Source of the DNA: an uncultured Phycisphaerae bacterium | GTDB lineage: Bacteria > Planctomycetota > Phycisphaerae > Sedimentisphaerales > Anaerohalosphaeraceae | Assembly: GCA_937949545.1 (NCBI GenBank) | Contig: CALEDR010000001.1 | Span: 62,001-126,000 of the forward strand | DNA length: 64,000 bases | Reading direction: 5' to 3' | Shown: piece by piece, positions 1 to 9,188 of the stretch | How the letters are laid out: the number at the start of each line of letters is the position of its first letter | How positions within the stretch are numbered: the stretch's first letter is position 1 | Notes under the pieces: model-generated | What the model was told of the DNA's origin: nothing | Database searches by the model: none | What the model saw: only the letters and a program-made list of their open reading frames with translations | Made by a program: the position numbers and the translations under genes

Positions 1-486
1 CTCAGCCGCAAAGGGAAAGGAGATATCTGGACGCAGGCCAAGTACAGGGATTTTATTCTTGATTTTGATTTCAAGGTCGAGAAAAATACAAACAGCGGTG
101 TCTTTCTGCGGGCGGCCGAACGAACGTGGCTGCCGTGGGTCGAGGTGCAGATTATGGATTCCTACGGCAGACCGGTGGACCGGCGGGATACCTGCGGAGC
201 GATTTATGACATCCTGGCCCCGCAAAACAATCCGGTAAACCCGACCGGTCAGTGGAACCGGATGACCATTCTGGCTTCCGGTCCTATCATTCGCGTCTTT
301 CTGAATCATCAGCCGATGATTGAAATGGACCTGCGGCAGTGGACAACCGCTCGTCAAAATCCGGATGGCTCGTCCAACAAATTTGACATTGCCTATAAAG
401 ATTTGCCGCCGGAAGGGTACATCGGCTTTCAGGACCATGGGTTTCCTGTGGAATTTCGGAATATTAAGATTCGTGAACTCAACTGA
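1..486 (+). CDS. DUF1080 / 3-keto-disaccharide hydrolase domain protein, 5' part missing
   Basis: The reading frame is open from the first base, so the N-terminus lies outside the window; about 161 residues are visible. The fragment has the jelly-roll pattern of DUF1080 (PF06439, 3-keto-disaccharide hydrolase): an early D-I-W-T-Q stretch, F-D-F-K-V, N-S-G-V-F-L-R near residue 37, then W-N-R-M-T-I and the closing G-Y-I-G-F-Q-D-H-G with V-E-F-R-N-I-K-I-R at the C-terminus. Family members cleave or rearrange 3-keto-glycosides made by Gfo/Idh/MocA oxidoreductases. Such an oxidoreductase starts 20 bp downstream, which fits a joint role. The sugar substrate cannot be read from the sequence. Confidence 0.85.
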   Translation, partial: LSRKGKGDIWTQAKYRDFILDFDFKVEKNTNSGVFLRAAERTWLPWVEVQIMDSYGRPVDRRDTCGAIYDILAPQNNPVNPTGQWNRMTILASGPIIRVFLNHQPMIEMDLRQWTTARQNPDGSSNKFDIAYKDLPPEGYIGFQDHGFPVEFRNIKIRELN

Positions 487-506
487 AAGGGAGGCTGCAG
501 ATTCGA

Positions 507-1871
507 ATGAGTCATTCCATCAATCGAAGAGAATTCGTGAAAGCAACCGCCGCCATCGGAGCAGGACTTTTTGTTTCCGGCAAGGCGCTCGGAGCGGACG
601 GCAAAAAAGATGTTCTTAATGTCGCCTTTATCGGAGCTGGAGCGCAGGGCCAGGCACTCCTGGATGCGGCGATTAAACTGGGACCGGAGGCGAATATCCG
701 CATTTTGGCGATTTGCGACATCTGGGAGCAGGTCAATCTTCGGCGGGTTTCGCGGCGCGTGCAGGCCTACAAGGCCGCCTACGGTCACGAAGGCAGACCG
801 TATGTGGATTATAAGGAAATGCTCGACAAAGAGACGGATTTGGATGCTGTCTTTATCGCCACACCTGATTTCTGGCATGCCGAACAGACGGTTGCCTGTC
901 TGGAAAAAGGGCTTCACGTGTATTGCGAAAAGGAAATGAGCAATACGCTCGAGGGGGCTCGCCGGATGCTCGAGGCCGCCCGCCGAACCGGCAAACTGCT
1001 GCAAATCGGCCATCAGCGTCGAAGCAACCCGCGCTATCGGTACTGCTATGAGAAATACATCCAGGAAGCCAAACTGCTCGGCCGAATTACCACTGTCAAC
1101 GGCCAGTGGAATCGAAGCAAGGCCTCCTGCGAGGACCTGGACTGGCCGGCGGGCTCGGAAATCCCGGAGCCGGTGCTGAATCAGTATGGGTTCAAGAATA
1201 TGCACCAGTTCCGCAACTGGCGATGGTTTAAAGGGCTCGGCGGTGGACCGATTGTGGATCTCGGGTCTCACCAGATTGATATTTACAACTGGTTTTTGGG
1301 TACGGCTCCCCGCAGTGTGATGGCCAGCGGCGGCATAGATTACTGGAAAAACCATGAATGGTATGACAATGTGATGGCCGTCTATGAATATCAGACACCG
1401 GAAGGGCCGGTGCGGGCCTTTTATCAGACGCTCACGACCAACAGCGCCAACGGCTATTTCGAATCGTTTATGGGCCTTAAAGGAACACTCGTAATTTCCG
1501 AATCGGCCAACCGCAGCAGCGTCTATCGGGAAAGCTGGGTGCCTGAAGAAGAATGGGACCCCTGGGTTGCCAAGGGCTATCTGAAGAAGGCCGAAGGCAA
1601 ACCCGTTGTGGATAATACTCAAAAAGAAGAGGCGGTTCTGGATGTTCGGGAAGGGACCTTTGCACCGGCGGAATATAAACTGCCGGTTTCGATGAATGTT
1701 CCCTATCATCAGCCGCACATCCGCAATTTTCTGGAGGCCATTCGCGGCAACGAAAAACTTACTTGTCCGGCGGAAGTCGGCTATGAGACGGCTGTGACGG
1801 TGCTGAAAGTGAATGAGGCTGTTGAAAAAGCTTGCCGTTTGGAATTTAAACCCGAGGAGTTTTCTGTATAA
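507..1871 (+). CDS. Tat-exported Gfo/Idh/MocA family oxidoreductase
   Basis: A 454-residue protein. It begins with a twin-arginine signal (R-R-E-F-V-K at residues 8-13, then a hydrophobic A/G-rich stretch ending near A-L-G-A), so it is predicted to be exported folded with its nucleotide cofactor. The N-terminal Rossmann domain has G-A-G-A-Q-G near residue 46. The family motif E-K-E-M follows near 145, where most members have E-K-P. The C-terminal half has the Gfo/Idh fold, including G-G-P-I-V-D-L-G-S-H-Q-I-D. Known members oxidise or reduce sugar hydroxyls with NAD(P). A GGGAGG sequence 13 bases upstream can serve as ribosome binding site. Next to DUF1080 it is a good candidate for making or reducing a 3-keto sugar; the substrate is unknown. 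Confidence 0.9.
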   Translation: MSHSINRREFVKATAAIGAGLFVSGKALGADGKKDVLNVAFIGAGAQGQALLDAAIKLGPEANIRILAICDIWEQVNLRRVSRRVQAYKAAYGHEGRPYVDYKEMLDKETDLDAVFIATPDFWHAEQTVACLEKGLHVYCEKEMSNTLEGARRMLEAARRTGKLLQIGHQRRSNPRYRYCYEKYIQEAKLLGRITTVNGQWNRSKASCEDLDWPAGSEIPEPVLNQYGFKNMHQFRNWRWFKGLGGGPIVDLGSHQIDIYNWFLGTAPRSVMASGGIDYWKNHEWYDNVMAVYEYQTPEGPVRAFYQTLTTNSANGYFESFMGLKGTLVISESANRSSVYRESWVPEEEWDPWVAKGYLKKAEGKPVVDNTQKEEAVLDVREGTFAPAEYKLPVSMNVPYHQPHIRNFLEAIRGNEKLTCPAEVGYETAVTVLKVNEAVEKACRLEFKPEEFSV

Positions 1872-1890
1872 TCAGCCGCCGAACGCATTT

Positions 1891-3726
1891 ATGAACAGCG
1901 ACAAGAAGCTAATTCTTATAATGCTGGCCGCAGCGGTTGTCGGAACAGCATTCGCCGCAGAACAGGGCGGGCGGCTCGGGGATAGTAATGACGCCAACCG
2001 AAGCCCCTATGTCCACTGGATTGACCTGCTGGACGAAAAGGGGGTCAAGATTCGTCCTCGAGACAATCCCGCTCGTCCTTTTTCTACGCGGATGACGTGC
2101 GGCCAGTGTCATGACTATGAGACCATAGCCTCCGGCCGGCATTTTCCCGGACCGCGGTCTCAAGACGCACCGGGCCGTCCCGGTCAGCCCTGGGTGCTGC
2201 GGGATGTCCGCACCCGGACCCAGATTCCCATTTCCCCGCGCGGCTGGAAGGGGACCTTTACGCCGGAGCAGGTCGGGCTGAGCGGGTGGGATTATCTGAA
2301 TGAGTTCGGCACCCATCTGCCCGGCGGCGGGTACGGCGAGGTTCCGGCGGACCCCCGCAACCCTCGGCTGGTTACCCGTCAGGAAATCAGCGGCAAATAT
2401 GAAATCAACTGCCTGGCCTGCCACAATCGGGACAATCGGCAGGATTTGAATGCAGCGGCCCTGCAGGCGGCTCGCCAGAACTACCGCTGGATTGCCGCCG
2501 CCTCCAGCGGGCTGGCTGTGGTCAACGGAACCGCCTCCGCCCTGTCTGATTTCTTTGACCCCGAATTGGATGAGGGAATCACGACCCATTATCTGGAAGG
2601 AATTTTTAACAAGGAAGGACAGGTCTTTTTCGACATCAGCCGAACCTGTCCGCCTGAACGGTGTTATTTCTGTCATTCCAGTCAGAATCTCAAACTCAGG
2701 GAATCGGATATCTGGACGGAAGATGAGGATGTCCATCTCAAATCCGGGCTGAGTTGTACGGACTGTCACCGGCACGGACGGGATCACAAAATTAACCGCG
2801 GGTATGAAATGAGCGATCCGCGAATGGCTTCGCTTACCTGTGAGGGCTGTCATCTGGGCACATCAGCCGTCGAGCCGGATGCAGGTCGGCTGGGAGCTCC
2901 CAAGCCGCTTCATCGCGGGATTCCCGCCATTCATTTTGAAAAACTCACCTGTACGGCCTGTCATACAAGTCTTTGGCCTCAGCAGGAGATTGTTCAGTGG
3001 CGAACGGCCCGTATGCATAAAATCGGGCTGCACGGCAAGCATTCGATGGACCTGCGGCTGCCGAAGGTGTACGGACCTGTCTTTCTGAAAGGGCACGACG
3101 GCAAAATCGGTCCGCACCGGCTGTTTTGGCCTGCCTATTGGGGATTGCTCGAGGAAGAAAGAGTCCTGCCCCTGTCGCCGGCTGAAGTCCTCAAGACGGC
3201 CGGTTCGATTCTTGCCGCCGATGCCGAGAGGGTCAATGACTGGCGGGTGCTTACCGAGGAACAAATTGCCGAGGTGCTTCGACGGCTGGCCGCGTCCGAT
3301 TCTGCGAAACAGCCGGTCTATATCTGCGGCGGACGGCTGTATCGGCTTGAAGCGGATGCGCTGGTCAGTACCGACCATCCTGCCGCAGAACCCTATGCCT
3401 GGCCGATTGCTCATGATGTCCGGCCCGCCAAGCAGGCCCTCGGTACCCTTAGTTGTGCTGATTGTCATACAACCGATTCTCCCTTCTTTTTCGCCTCAAT
3501 TCCGGCTGATTCCCCTGTAGCCGGCATGGAACGGTTCGTTCCAATGATCCAACTGCAGGGCTTAAGCCGCCTGTATGTCTGGGCGTTTAATTTTTCCTTT
3601 GTCTTTCGTCCTTGGATGAAAGCGATTTGTCTGGGTGCCTGCGGTTTAGTCGCTCTGGTGCTTCTGGCCTATGCCGTGAAGGCAGCGGCTGTCTTGTCGG
3701 AGAAGGCCGTGGAGGAACCGAAATGA
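1891..3726 (+). CDS. Seven-haem cytochrome c with C-terminal membrane anchor
   Basis: A 611-residue protein starting at the ATG before a Sec-type signal (M-N-S-D-K-K, hydrophobic core, A-F-A-A). An in-frame start at 1813 exists but would put 26 charged residues before the signal. Seven CxxCH haem c sites are visible near residues 70, 174, 258, 289, 317, 354 and 522. The long gap before the last one may hold a non-haem domain. A single hydrophobic helix lies near the C-terminus (about residues 575-600) with a short cytoplasmic tail. The arrangement suggests a periplasmic electron carrier facing a quinone-linked membrane partner. The next gene overlaps by 4 bp (ATGA) and encodes a multi-His membrane protein, probably that partner. 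It matches no named cytochrome family I can identify. Confidence 0.85.
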   Translation: MNSDKKLILIMLAAAVVGTAFAAEQGGRLGDSNDANRSPYVHWIDLLDEKGVKIRPRDNPARPFSTRMTCGQCHDYETIASGRHFPGPRSQDAPGRPGQPWVLRDVRTRTQIPISPRGWKGTFTPEQVGLSGWDYLNEFGTHLPGGGYGEVPADPRNPRLVTRQEISGKYEINCLACHNRDNRQDLNAAALQAARQNYRWIAAASSGLAVVNGTASALSDFFDPELDEGITTHYLEGIFNKEGQVFFDISRTCPPERCYFCHSSQNLKLRESDIWTEDEDVHLKSGLSCTDCHRHGRDHKINRGYEMSDPRMASLTCEGCHLGTSAVEPDAGRLGAPKPLHRGIPAIHFEKLTCTACHTSLWPQQEIVQWRTARMHKIGLHGKHSMDLRLPKVYGPVFLKGHDGKIGPHRLFWPAYWGLLEEERVLPLSPAEVLKTAGSILAADAERVNDWRVLTEEQIAEVLRRLAASDSAKQPVYICGGRLYRLEADALVSTDHPAAEPYAWPIAHDVRPAKQALGTLSCADCHTTDSPFFFASIPADSPVAGMERFVPMIQLQGLSRLYVWAFNFSFVFRPWMKAICLGACGLVALVLLAYAVKAAAVLSEKAVEEPK

Positions 3727-4328
3727 TATTCCGCTGGATTTCACTGCTGGTTTTTGCCGTTTGTCTCGGAGGCATCGGGCTTCACATCCTACTTTGTCTC
3801 TTCATCGACTCCGGGCGCCGGACATTTCGAGATGTGATCCGCACGGCGATTCATGCATGCACGCTGCTTCTGCTGGAGCAGAAGCTTTCTCCGTGGGGAC
3901 GTTTTCGGAAGTTGGTTCTGCTGGCGGCCCTGCTGTCTTTTGCCGTCTTGTTTCTGACGGGCTTCGGTCCGCTGTTTTTCGGCTGTCGTCTGGCCGGCTG
4001 GCTGCTGATGATTCACGCCGCGTTTGCGCCGATTTTGGCGGTCTGTCTGGCGATTCTGGCGTTCGGCTGGGCGGGTGCAATGGTTTTCGAAGGCAGGTCG
4101 GATGCCGTCCTGAAAGGCTGTTTTTGGGGTCTGCTGGTTTTCTCTCTGCCGCTGGCGCTAAGTATGGTCTTCAGCATGTTCCCCTGGTTCGGCACCGATG
4201 GTCAGAAGCTGCTTCTGGAAGTCCATCGCTGGTGTGCTCTGGTGTTCGGTTCCTCTGTTTTTCTTTTCCTTTACCTGCTTATCCGCCGTCAAATCGGTAT
4301 GGAAAATCAAAATAATCCTGTGGAATAA
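3723..4328 (+). CDS. Cytochrome b-like integral membrane protein, partner of the multihaem cytochrome
   Basis: About 201 residues with four or five hydrophobic segments. The start at 3723 overlaps the stop of the cytochrome c gene (ATGA), which indicates translational coupling; an earlier in-frame start would lie deep inside that gene. Histidines sit in or beside hydrophobic helices (G-L-H-I-L near residue 21, A-I-H-A near 42, L-M-I-H-A-A-F near 97 and E-V-H-R-W near 167), the pattern of a b-type cytochrome such as cytochrome b561 or NarI-like quinol oxidoreductases. I infer that it passes electrons between the quinone pool and the seven-haem protein. Direction of flow and haem number cannot be settled from sequence. 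Confidence 0.7.
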   Translation: MIFRWISLLVFAVCLGGIGLHILLCLFIDSGRRTFRDVIRTAIHACTLLLLEQKLSPWGRFRKLVLLAALLSFAVLFLTGFGPLFFGCRLAGWLLMIHAAFAPILAVCLAILAFGWAGAMVFEGRSDAVLKGCFWGLLVFSLPLALSMVFSMFPWFGTDGQKLLLEVHRWCALVFGSSVFLFLYLLIRRQIGMENQNNPVE

Positions 4329-4339
4329 GGAGGTTCGTT

Positions 4340-5527
4340 ATGGTCCAGGCGGTTGCATTATGCTGTGTATTCGGATTAGGAATGTGCTTTTCTCTGCTGG
4401 GGTCAATCAGCGTCAAACTGATGCCGCGGGTCCAGATGGATGCAGGCAAATTTGGAACCCTGATTTCCGGATTTATGTTTGCCTGTCTGGTGGCTTCCCT
4501 GGTGGTCGGGGTGGTAACAGATGCCATCGGCTATCAGTGGATTGCGGTGCTTGGGTTTGTTCTGACGGCGGTATGCATTTTTATCCTGGCCTTTGGGAAA
4601 ACCTATACCGCGGTTCTCTGGCCGTGTCTGCTGCTGGGATTTGGGGCGATGGCCCTGAATACAGCGGGCAATGTGATGGCTCCGCAGGTGCTTTTTGACG
4701 GCAAGGACCCTGCCGCAGCGAGCAATCTGGCCAATGTCTTTTTCGGTCTGGGCCTTTTCCTGACGCCGCTGATTGTCAGTTTCCTGTTTCGAACCGCCGG
4801 ATACGAAAAGGCTGTGTCTGTGCTCGGCGTGATTGTTCTGCTTCCGGTGCTGATTGCACTGGCGGCCAAGGGATATCCGGCCAGCAGTGCCAAACTGGAT
4901 ATTGCGGCGGCGGTAAAACTGCTCGGCCAGCCGGCGGTTTTGACAGCTGCTTTTGTTCTGTTTTGCTATATCGCTCTGGAGGCCTCGTTCTGCAACTGGC
5001 TTCCGACTTTTGGCAAAGAAGTTATTCAGAAAGAAAACACCTCTATCGAAGCCGCGGCCGCCGATGCGTTCGGCCAGCAGCTGTTATCCATTTTTGCCAT
5101 TGCGATGATGGCCGGCCGTTTGGCAACGGGGCTTCTGCCCGCTCGAATCGGGTTTGATTTGACGGCCAACGGCGGATGGGTTATTGCCGCCGCAGCCTTT
5201 GTTGCGGCAATCGCCATCTTTCTGATGATGCAGTGTGTCCAATCGCTCCATGCGCGGCTGCTGGCGGCTCTGGCCGGTTTGGCGTTTGCTCCCTGTTTTC
5301 CCACGACCGTCGGTGTGAGTTTTTCGAAGTTTTCGCCCGACATTCACGGCAGTTTGTTCGGCATCATCTTTGCTGTGGGGCTGGCCGGTGCCGTGATTGT
5401 TCCCAAAGCGATGGGCAATGTGGCCAAAGGTGCCTCCATTCAGAAAAGTCTGAAACTCCTGCTGCCGGTCTGTATTGTTTTGATCCTCCTGGCGCTGGTT
5501 CTTTCGAAAGTGAAGGGAAGTCTATAG
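4340..5527 (+). CDS. MFS permease, sugar-transporter-like
   Basis: A 395-residue hydrophobic protein with about 12 predicted membrane helices and no signal peptide. The first half contains the MFS loop 2-3 region (V-G-V-V-T-D-A-I-G-Y, near residue 55), and the overall pattern is like fucose/sugar permeases of the major facilitator superfamily. A strong AAGGAGG ribosome binding site lies at 4326-4332. It is placed 11 bp after the cytochrome b-like gene and 9 bp before the second oxidoreductase gene, so it is probably in the same transcript. The likely cargo is the sugar or keto-sugar handled by this cluster, which is inference. Confidence 0.8.
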   Translation: MVQAVALCCVFGLGMCFSLLGSISVKLMPRVQMDAGKFGTLISGFMFACLVASLVVGVVTDAIGYQWIAVLGFVLTAVCIFILAFGKTYTAVLWPCLLLGFGAMALNTAGNVMAPQVLFDGKDPAAASNLANVFFGLGLFLTPLIVSFLFRTAGYEKAVSVLGVIVLLPVLIALAAKGYPASSAKLDIAAAVKLLGQPAVLTAAFVLFCYIALEASFCNWLPTFGKEVIQKENTSIEAAAADAFGQQLLSIFAIAMMAGRLATGLLPARIGFDLTANGGWVIAAAAFVAAIAIFLMMQCVQSLHARLLAALAGLAFAPCFPTTVGVSFSKFSPDIHGSLFGIIFAVGLAGAVIVPKAMGNVAKGASIQKSLKLLLPVCIVLILLALVLSKVKGSL

Positions 5528-5536
5528 CATTTACTG

Positions 5537-6823
5537 ATGTTCAAAATGCCGAGCCAATCCAGTTTTTTAAGCCGCCGTTCCTTTCTGAAGGGCATAGGGG
5601 CTTCTGCGCTGGCGGTTCCTTGGATTGCAGCCACGTCTCTTTTCGGCAGGACAGCGCCGTCCAACCGGATTGCACTGGGAATTATCGGTGTCGGGGGGAT
5701 GGGGATGGGCAATTTGCGGGGATTTCTTAACCAGCCGGACACGCAGATTGTTTCAATCTGTGATGCAGACCGCCGTCATCTTGAGGAGGGACTTGCGGAG
5801 GCCGGGCTGGATTCTTCCTGCGGCACAACGGATTTCCGCGAACTTCTGGCCCGGGAGGACATTGATGCGGTTGTCATTTCAACCCCTGACCACTGGCATG
5901 TGCCGATGGCGGTGGCGGCCGTTCGAGCTGGAAAAGATGTCTACTGTGAAAAACCTCTGACCCTGACGATTGCCGAAGGGCGGGTTCTTTGTGATACGGT
6001 TCAGCGGTACGGTCGGGTTTTTCAAACCGGCTCTCATCAGCGTTCGGATGCCTATTTTCATCGGGCCTGTCAGCTCGTTCGAAATGGACGGATTGGAGAC
6101 CTGAAAAACATTTATGTCGAAATTCCTCCGAATAATCGCACCTGCCCGCCGCAGTGGTCGCCGGAACCTGTTCCGCCGGAGCTGGATTATGAGCTCTGGC
6201 TGGGACCGGCCCCATGGGCACCCTATACTTCCCAGCGGTGCCATTACACCTTTCGTTTTATTTTCGATTACTCCGGCGGGCAGCTGACAAACTGGGGGTC
6301 TCATCAGATTGACATTGCTCAGTGGGGACACGGGACGGACCTTACCGGGCCGGTTTGGGTGGAAGGAACGGGAGAGTTGCCTAAAGAGGGATTGTTCGAT
6401 ACAGCTCTGTCTTATAATTTGGTATTTACCTATGCGGACGGCGTTCGACTGTTCTGTCGAACAGGCGGCGGAACCGGAAGTGTGCTGTTTGAAGGAAGCC
6501 GAGGCAAAATTTTTGTCAGCCGCGAGCGGTTCTATTCAGAACCCGAACATCTTATAAAATACGCAGTTGGCAAAGAGCCGATTCAGCTGTATTATAGCCG
6601 TGATCACCGCCGCAATTTTCTGGAGTGCATTCGAAGCCGGAAAACAACGGCAGCGCCGGCCGAAATCGGGCACCGGACGGCTTCGATATGTCATTTGGGC
6701 AATATTGCCGTTTCCTTAAGCCGGCCTCTGCAATGGGACCCGGTGAAAGAAGAATTTGTCGGCGATGAACAGGCCAACCGCCTGCGGTTTCGGCCGATGC
6801 GTTCGCCGTGGAATCTGGTCTAA
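5537..6823 (+). CDS. Second Tat-exported Gfo/Idh/MocA family oxidoreductase
   Basis: 428 residues. A twin-arginine signal is clear (S-R-R-S-F-L-K-G near residue 13, followed by A-S-A-L-A-V-P-W-I-A). The Rossmann motif G-V-G-G-M-G-M-G follows near residue 52, and the canonical E-K-P-L of the family near 137. The region with G-G-Q-L-T-N-W-G-S-H-Q-I-D matches the C-terminal dimerisation fold. This member keeps the usual E-K-P triad, unlike the first paralogue (E-K-E). Two differently tuned oxidoreductases beside a DUF1080 protein suggest one oxidation and one reduction step around a 3-keto intermediate. Start could also be the ATG at 5546. Confidence 0.9.
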   Translation: MFKMPSQSSFLSRRSFLKGIGASALAVPWIAATSLFGRTAPSNRIALGIIGVGGMGMGNLRGFLNQPDTQIVSICDADRRHLEEGLAEAGLDSSCGTTDFRELLAREDIDAVVISTPDHWHVPMAVAAVRAGKDVYCEKPLTLTIAEGRVLCDTVQRYGRVFQTGSHQRSDAYFHRACQLVRNGRIGDLKNIYVEIPPNNRTCPPQWSPEPVPPELDYELWLGPAPWAPYTSQRCHYTFRFIFDYSGGQLTNWGSHQIDIAQWGHGTDLTGPVWVEGTGELPKEGLFDTALSYNLVFTYADGVRLFCRTGGGTGSVLFEGSRGKIFVSRERFYSEPEHLIKYAVGKEPIQLYYSRDHRRNFLECIRSRKTTAAPAEIGHRTASICHLGNIAVSLSRPLQWDPVKEEFVGDEQANRLRFRPMRSPWNLV

Positions 6824-6840
6824 AGGTCAGGAGAATCGAA

Positions 6841-7620
6841 ATGAAAAAACTTCTTGTTTTTGTCGGGTGTTTAACGGTTGTGTTTTCCTTTGCGGGTTGT
6901 CAGAAAAAAGAATCCCCTGCCCCTCCAGCACCGGCTCCGTCCCAGCCGTCTGCGAATGTGGCCTTATCCGAAAAACCGGACGAATCGAAACCGGCTGTTT
7001 CGGCTTCAAAGGAGGCCGAAAAACTCGTGCCGATTCCCTTAACACTCCCCAAACCGCAGTTTGTCGGTACGCCGGAGAATATTACGGGTGTGAAAAATCT
7101 TGAAAAACCGCTGGGGGCTCCGCGTCCGCCGTTTTTGGCGCCGGAGGGAACCGCTCTGATTTCCCGGGGTAAACCCGTTACCGGTTCTGAGTCTGAGCCG
7201 ATTCTCGGATCCTATGCGATGATTACGGACGGCGACAAGGAAGCGCACGACGGCAGTCTCGTTGAGCTGGGCCCGTTTACCCAGTGGGTTCAGGTGGATT
7301 TGGAACAGGAATACGAAATCTATGCCGTTGTTTTCTGGCAGTATCATAAGACTGAACGGGTTTACTATGATGTGATTGTCCAGGTCAGCAGCGACCCGGA
7401 TTTCATCACGGGCGTGGTAACCCTGTTTAACAATGACGATGACAATTCGAGCGGTCTGGGCGTCGGGAAAGACAAGAACTTTGTCGGAACATCCGAAGGC
7501 AAGCTGATTGACGCCAAAGGAACTCGGGCCCGTTATGTTCGGATTTACAGCAGCGGCAACAACCAGAACGATATGAATCATTTCATCGAAATAGAGGTCT
7601 TCGGCAGAAGCCCGCGATGA
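6841..7620 (+). CDS. Lipoprotein with C-terminal discoidin-like (F5/8 type C) domain
   Basis: 259 residues from the ATG at 6841, preceded by AGGAG. A lipoprotein signal peptide ends in a lipobox (F-A-G-C, Cys at about residue 20), so the mature protein should be lipid-anchored. Residues 25-70 are rich in Pro, Ala, Lys and Glu and form a linker. The C-terminal half (about 110-258) reads as a discoidin / carbohydrate-binding fold: a predicted W-V-Q-V-D-L-E-Q-E-Y strand pair, A-V-V-F-W-Q-Y-H and the closing A-R-Y-V-R-I-Y-S-S-G-N. Binding to a glycan or another surface component is plausible. Its last codons overlap the next gene by 4 bp. Confidence 0.7.
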   Translation: MKKLLVFVGCLTVVFSFAGCQKKESPAPPAPAPSQPSANVALSEKPDESKPAVSASKEAEKLVPIPLTLPKPQFVGTPENITGVKNLEKPLGAPRPPFLAPEGTALISRGKPVTGSESEPILGSYAMITDGDKEAHDGSLVELGPFTQWVQVDLEQEYEIYAVVFWQYHKTERVYYDVIVQVSSDPDFITGVVTLFNNDDDNSSGLGVGKDKNFVGTSEGKLIDAKGTRARYVRIYSSGNNQNDMNHFIEIEVFGRSPR

Positions 7621-9188
7621 AGCGTTCTTTTTATCTCGGCTGTGCGGTGCTGGCCGCCGCGGCGGCGGTGCGGTTCCCATTCTTGCCGATTCGGCCGATG
7701 CATACGGACGAAGCGGTTCACGCCGTCAAGCTCGGGCATCGTTTGGAAACCGGCCTGTATGAATACGAGCCCCTCGAATATCACGGGCCAACGTTGTATT
7801 ATTTCACCTGGCTGGGAGCCCGGCTGGCAGGCATTCGTACGCTGAATGGTCTGACGGAAGGTCTTTTACGAGGCATTACCGTTCTGGCCGGGTTGGGAGG
7901 GATCCTGACTGTCTGGCTGATGGTTCCGTACATCGGCAAAAGGGCTGCTTTGTTTGCCTCTGTTCTGCTGGCATTTTCGCCTGCTTTTGTCTATTACAGC
8001 GGCTATTTCATTCACGAGATATGGCTGGTTTTGTTTCTTGGGTGTTTTTTAGGGGGACTTTGCCGCTATTGGGATAGGCCCTGCCTCGGCTGGGCGGTTT
8101 GGACGGGGCTTTCGGCGGGGTTGATGTTGGCGACAAAAGAAACGGCCGTCCTGTCATTTGCTGCAGCGGCACTGGCTTTCCTCGTCCTTTGGGGGCGGCC
8201 TGTGGGAAAATGGGCCTTTTCTCATGCGGCGGCAGCTTTGGCGGCGTTTCTGTTTGTCTGGCTTCTGTTTTTTTCCAGCTTCGGAACGCACGGACGGGGT
8301 TTGGCGGATTCTCTTCAAAGTTTCTGGCTGTATCCTGCTCATGCGGCTTCCAAAACGTCCCATTTCCACCCCTGGTGGTACTATCTGGACTTGCTGACAT
8401 GGACAGAGTTTTTTGAGCCGCCTGTTTGGAATGAGGATGTGATTGCGGCTTTGGCCCTGCTGGGTACTGGTATTGTTTGGGCAGACCGGCGAAAAGGGAC
8501 TGAAAACCACGCTGCTCTTTTTTTGGTTCTTTTTTGGGTGTTATTGACGGTTTTCTACTCGGCTATTCCTTATAAAACTCCGTGGAATGTCTTGTGCATC
8601 CTGTACGGAATGACGCTGCCGGCCGGATTGGCGGCTGACCGATTTCTGGAATGGGCCTCCGGTCCCGGTCAGCGGCGTTTTGCGGCGGCTGTTCTGCTGA
8701 TTTTCGGCCTCTTCAGTCCGGTTGTTCAGAGCCTGTTTTTGATGACAAAATATGCGACAAGTTCTTCAAATCCTTATGTTTACGGACATACAAGCCCCGA
8801 CATTTTTTCTATGCTTCAAACGGTGCAGCAGATTGCGGAAGATTCCGGAGAAGGGCAGCGGCTTTATATCCAGATTTTCGCAGAAAACGATGATTACTGG
8901 CCGTGGCCGTGGTATCTTCGCTCTTTTTCTTCCGTTGGGTATTTCCGTGAAGTGGCCCCCTCGATGCCTGCTGCGCCCCTGATTTTGGCGGATGCACGGA
9001 TGGAACCGGAGATTTTGAAGTATTTGTATGAAACCCCTCCTCCCGGACAGCGGCATATGTATCTGCCGCTTTTTGATGCACCGGTCTATTTACGGCCGTC
9101 TCTCGAATGGAGAGGGTACATTCGAAAAGATTTGCTGGATTTGATGCAGGCAGACAGCCTAACTCTTGAAAAAGAGAGGGCTCGATGA
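7617..9188 (+). CDS. Agl23-like (TIGR03663) polytopic membrane protein
   Basis: 523 residues with roughly ten membrane helices. Near the N-terminus, H-T-D-E-A-V-H (about residue 31) is the acidic motif in the first extracytoplasmic loop found in GT39/PMT-type glycosyltransferases. The G-L-Y-E-Y-E-P and Y-H-G-P-T-L-Y-Y motifs are typical of the TIGR03663 'flippase activity-associated' family. The last 150 residues form a soluble extracytoplasmic tail. Family proteins are thought to transfer sugars from lipid carriers; no activity can be assigned here. The gene overlaps both neighbours by 4 bp. Confidence 0.75.
   Translation: MKRSFYLGCAVLAAAAAVRFPFLPIRPMHTDEAVHAVKLGHRLETGLYEYEPLEYHGPTLYYFTWLGARLAGIRTLNGLTEGLLRGITVLAGLGGILTVWLMVPYIGKRAALFASVLLAFSPAFVYYSGYFIHEIWLVLFLGCFLGGLCRYWDRPCLGWAVWTGLSAGLMLATKETAVLSFAAAALAFLVLWGRPVGKWAFSHAAAALAAFLFVWLLFFSSFGTHGRGLADSLQSFWLYPAHAASKTSHFHPWWYYLDLLTWTEFFEPPVWNEDVIAALALLGTGIVWADRRKGTENHAALFLVLFWVLLTVFYSAIPYKTPWNVLCILYGMTLPAGLAADRFLEWASGPGQRRFAAAVLLIFGLFSPVVQSLFLMTKYATSSSNPYVYGHTSPDIFSMLQTVQQIAEDSGEGQRLYIQIFAENDDYWPWPWYLRSFSSVGYFREVAPSMPAAPLILADARMEPEILKYLYETPPPGQRHMYLPLFDAPVYLRPSLEWRGYIRKDLLDLMQADSLTLEKERAR

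Noticed and set aside
429-1718. Long open frame (429 codons) opposite the first oxidoreductase gene
   Set aside because: Shadow of a well-supported gene, no motif or ribosome binding site.
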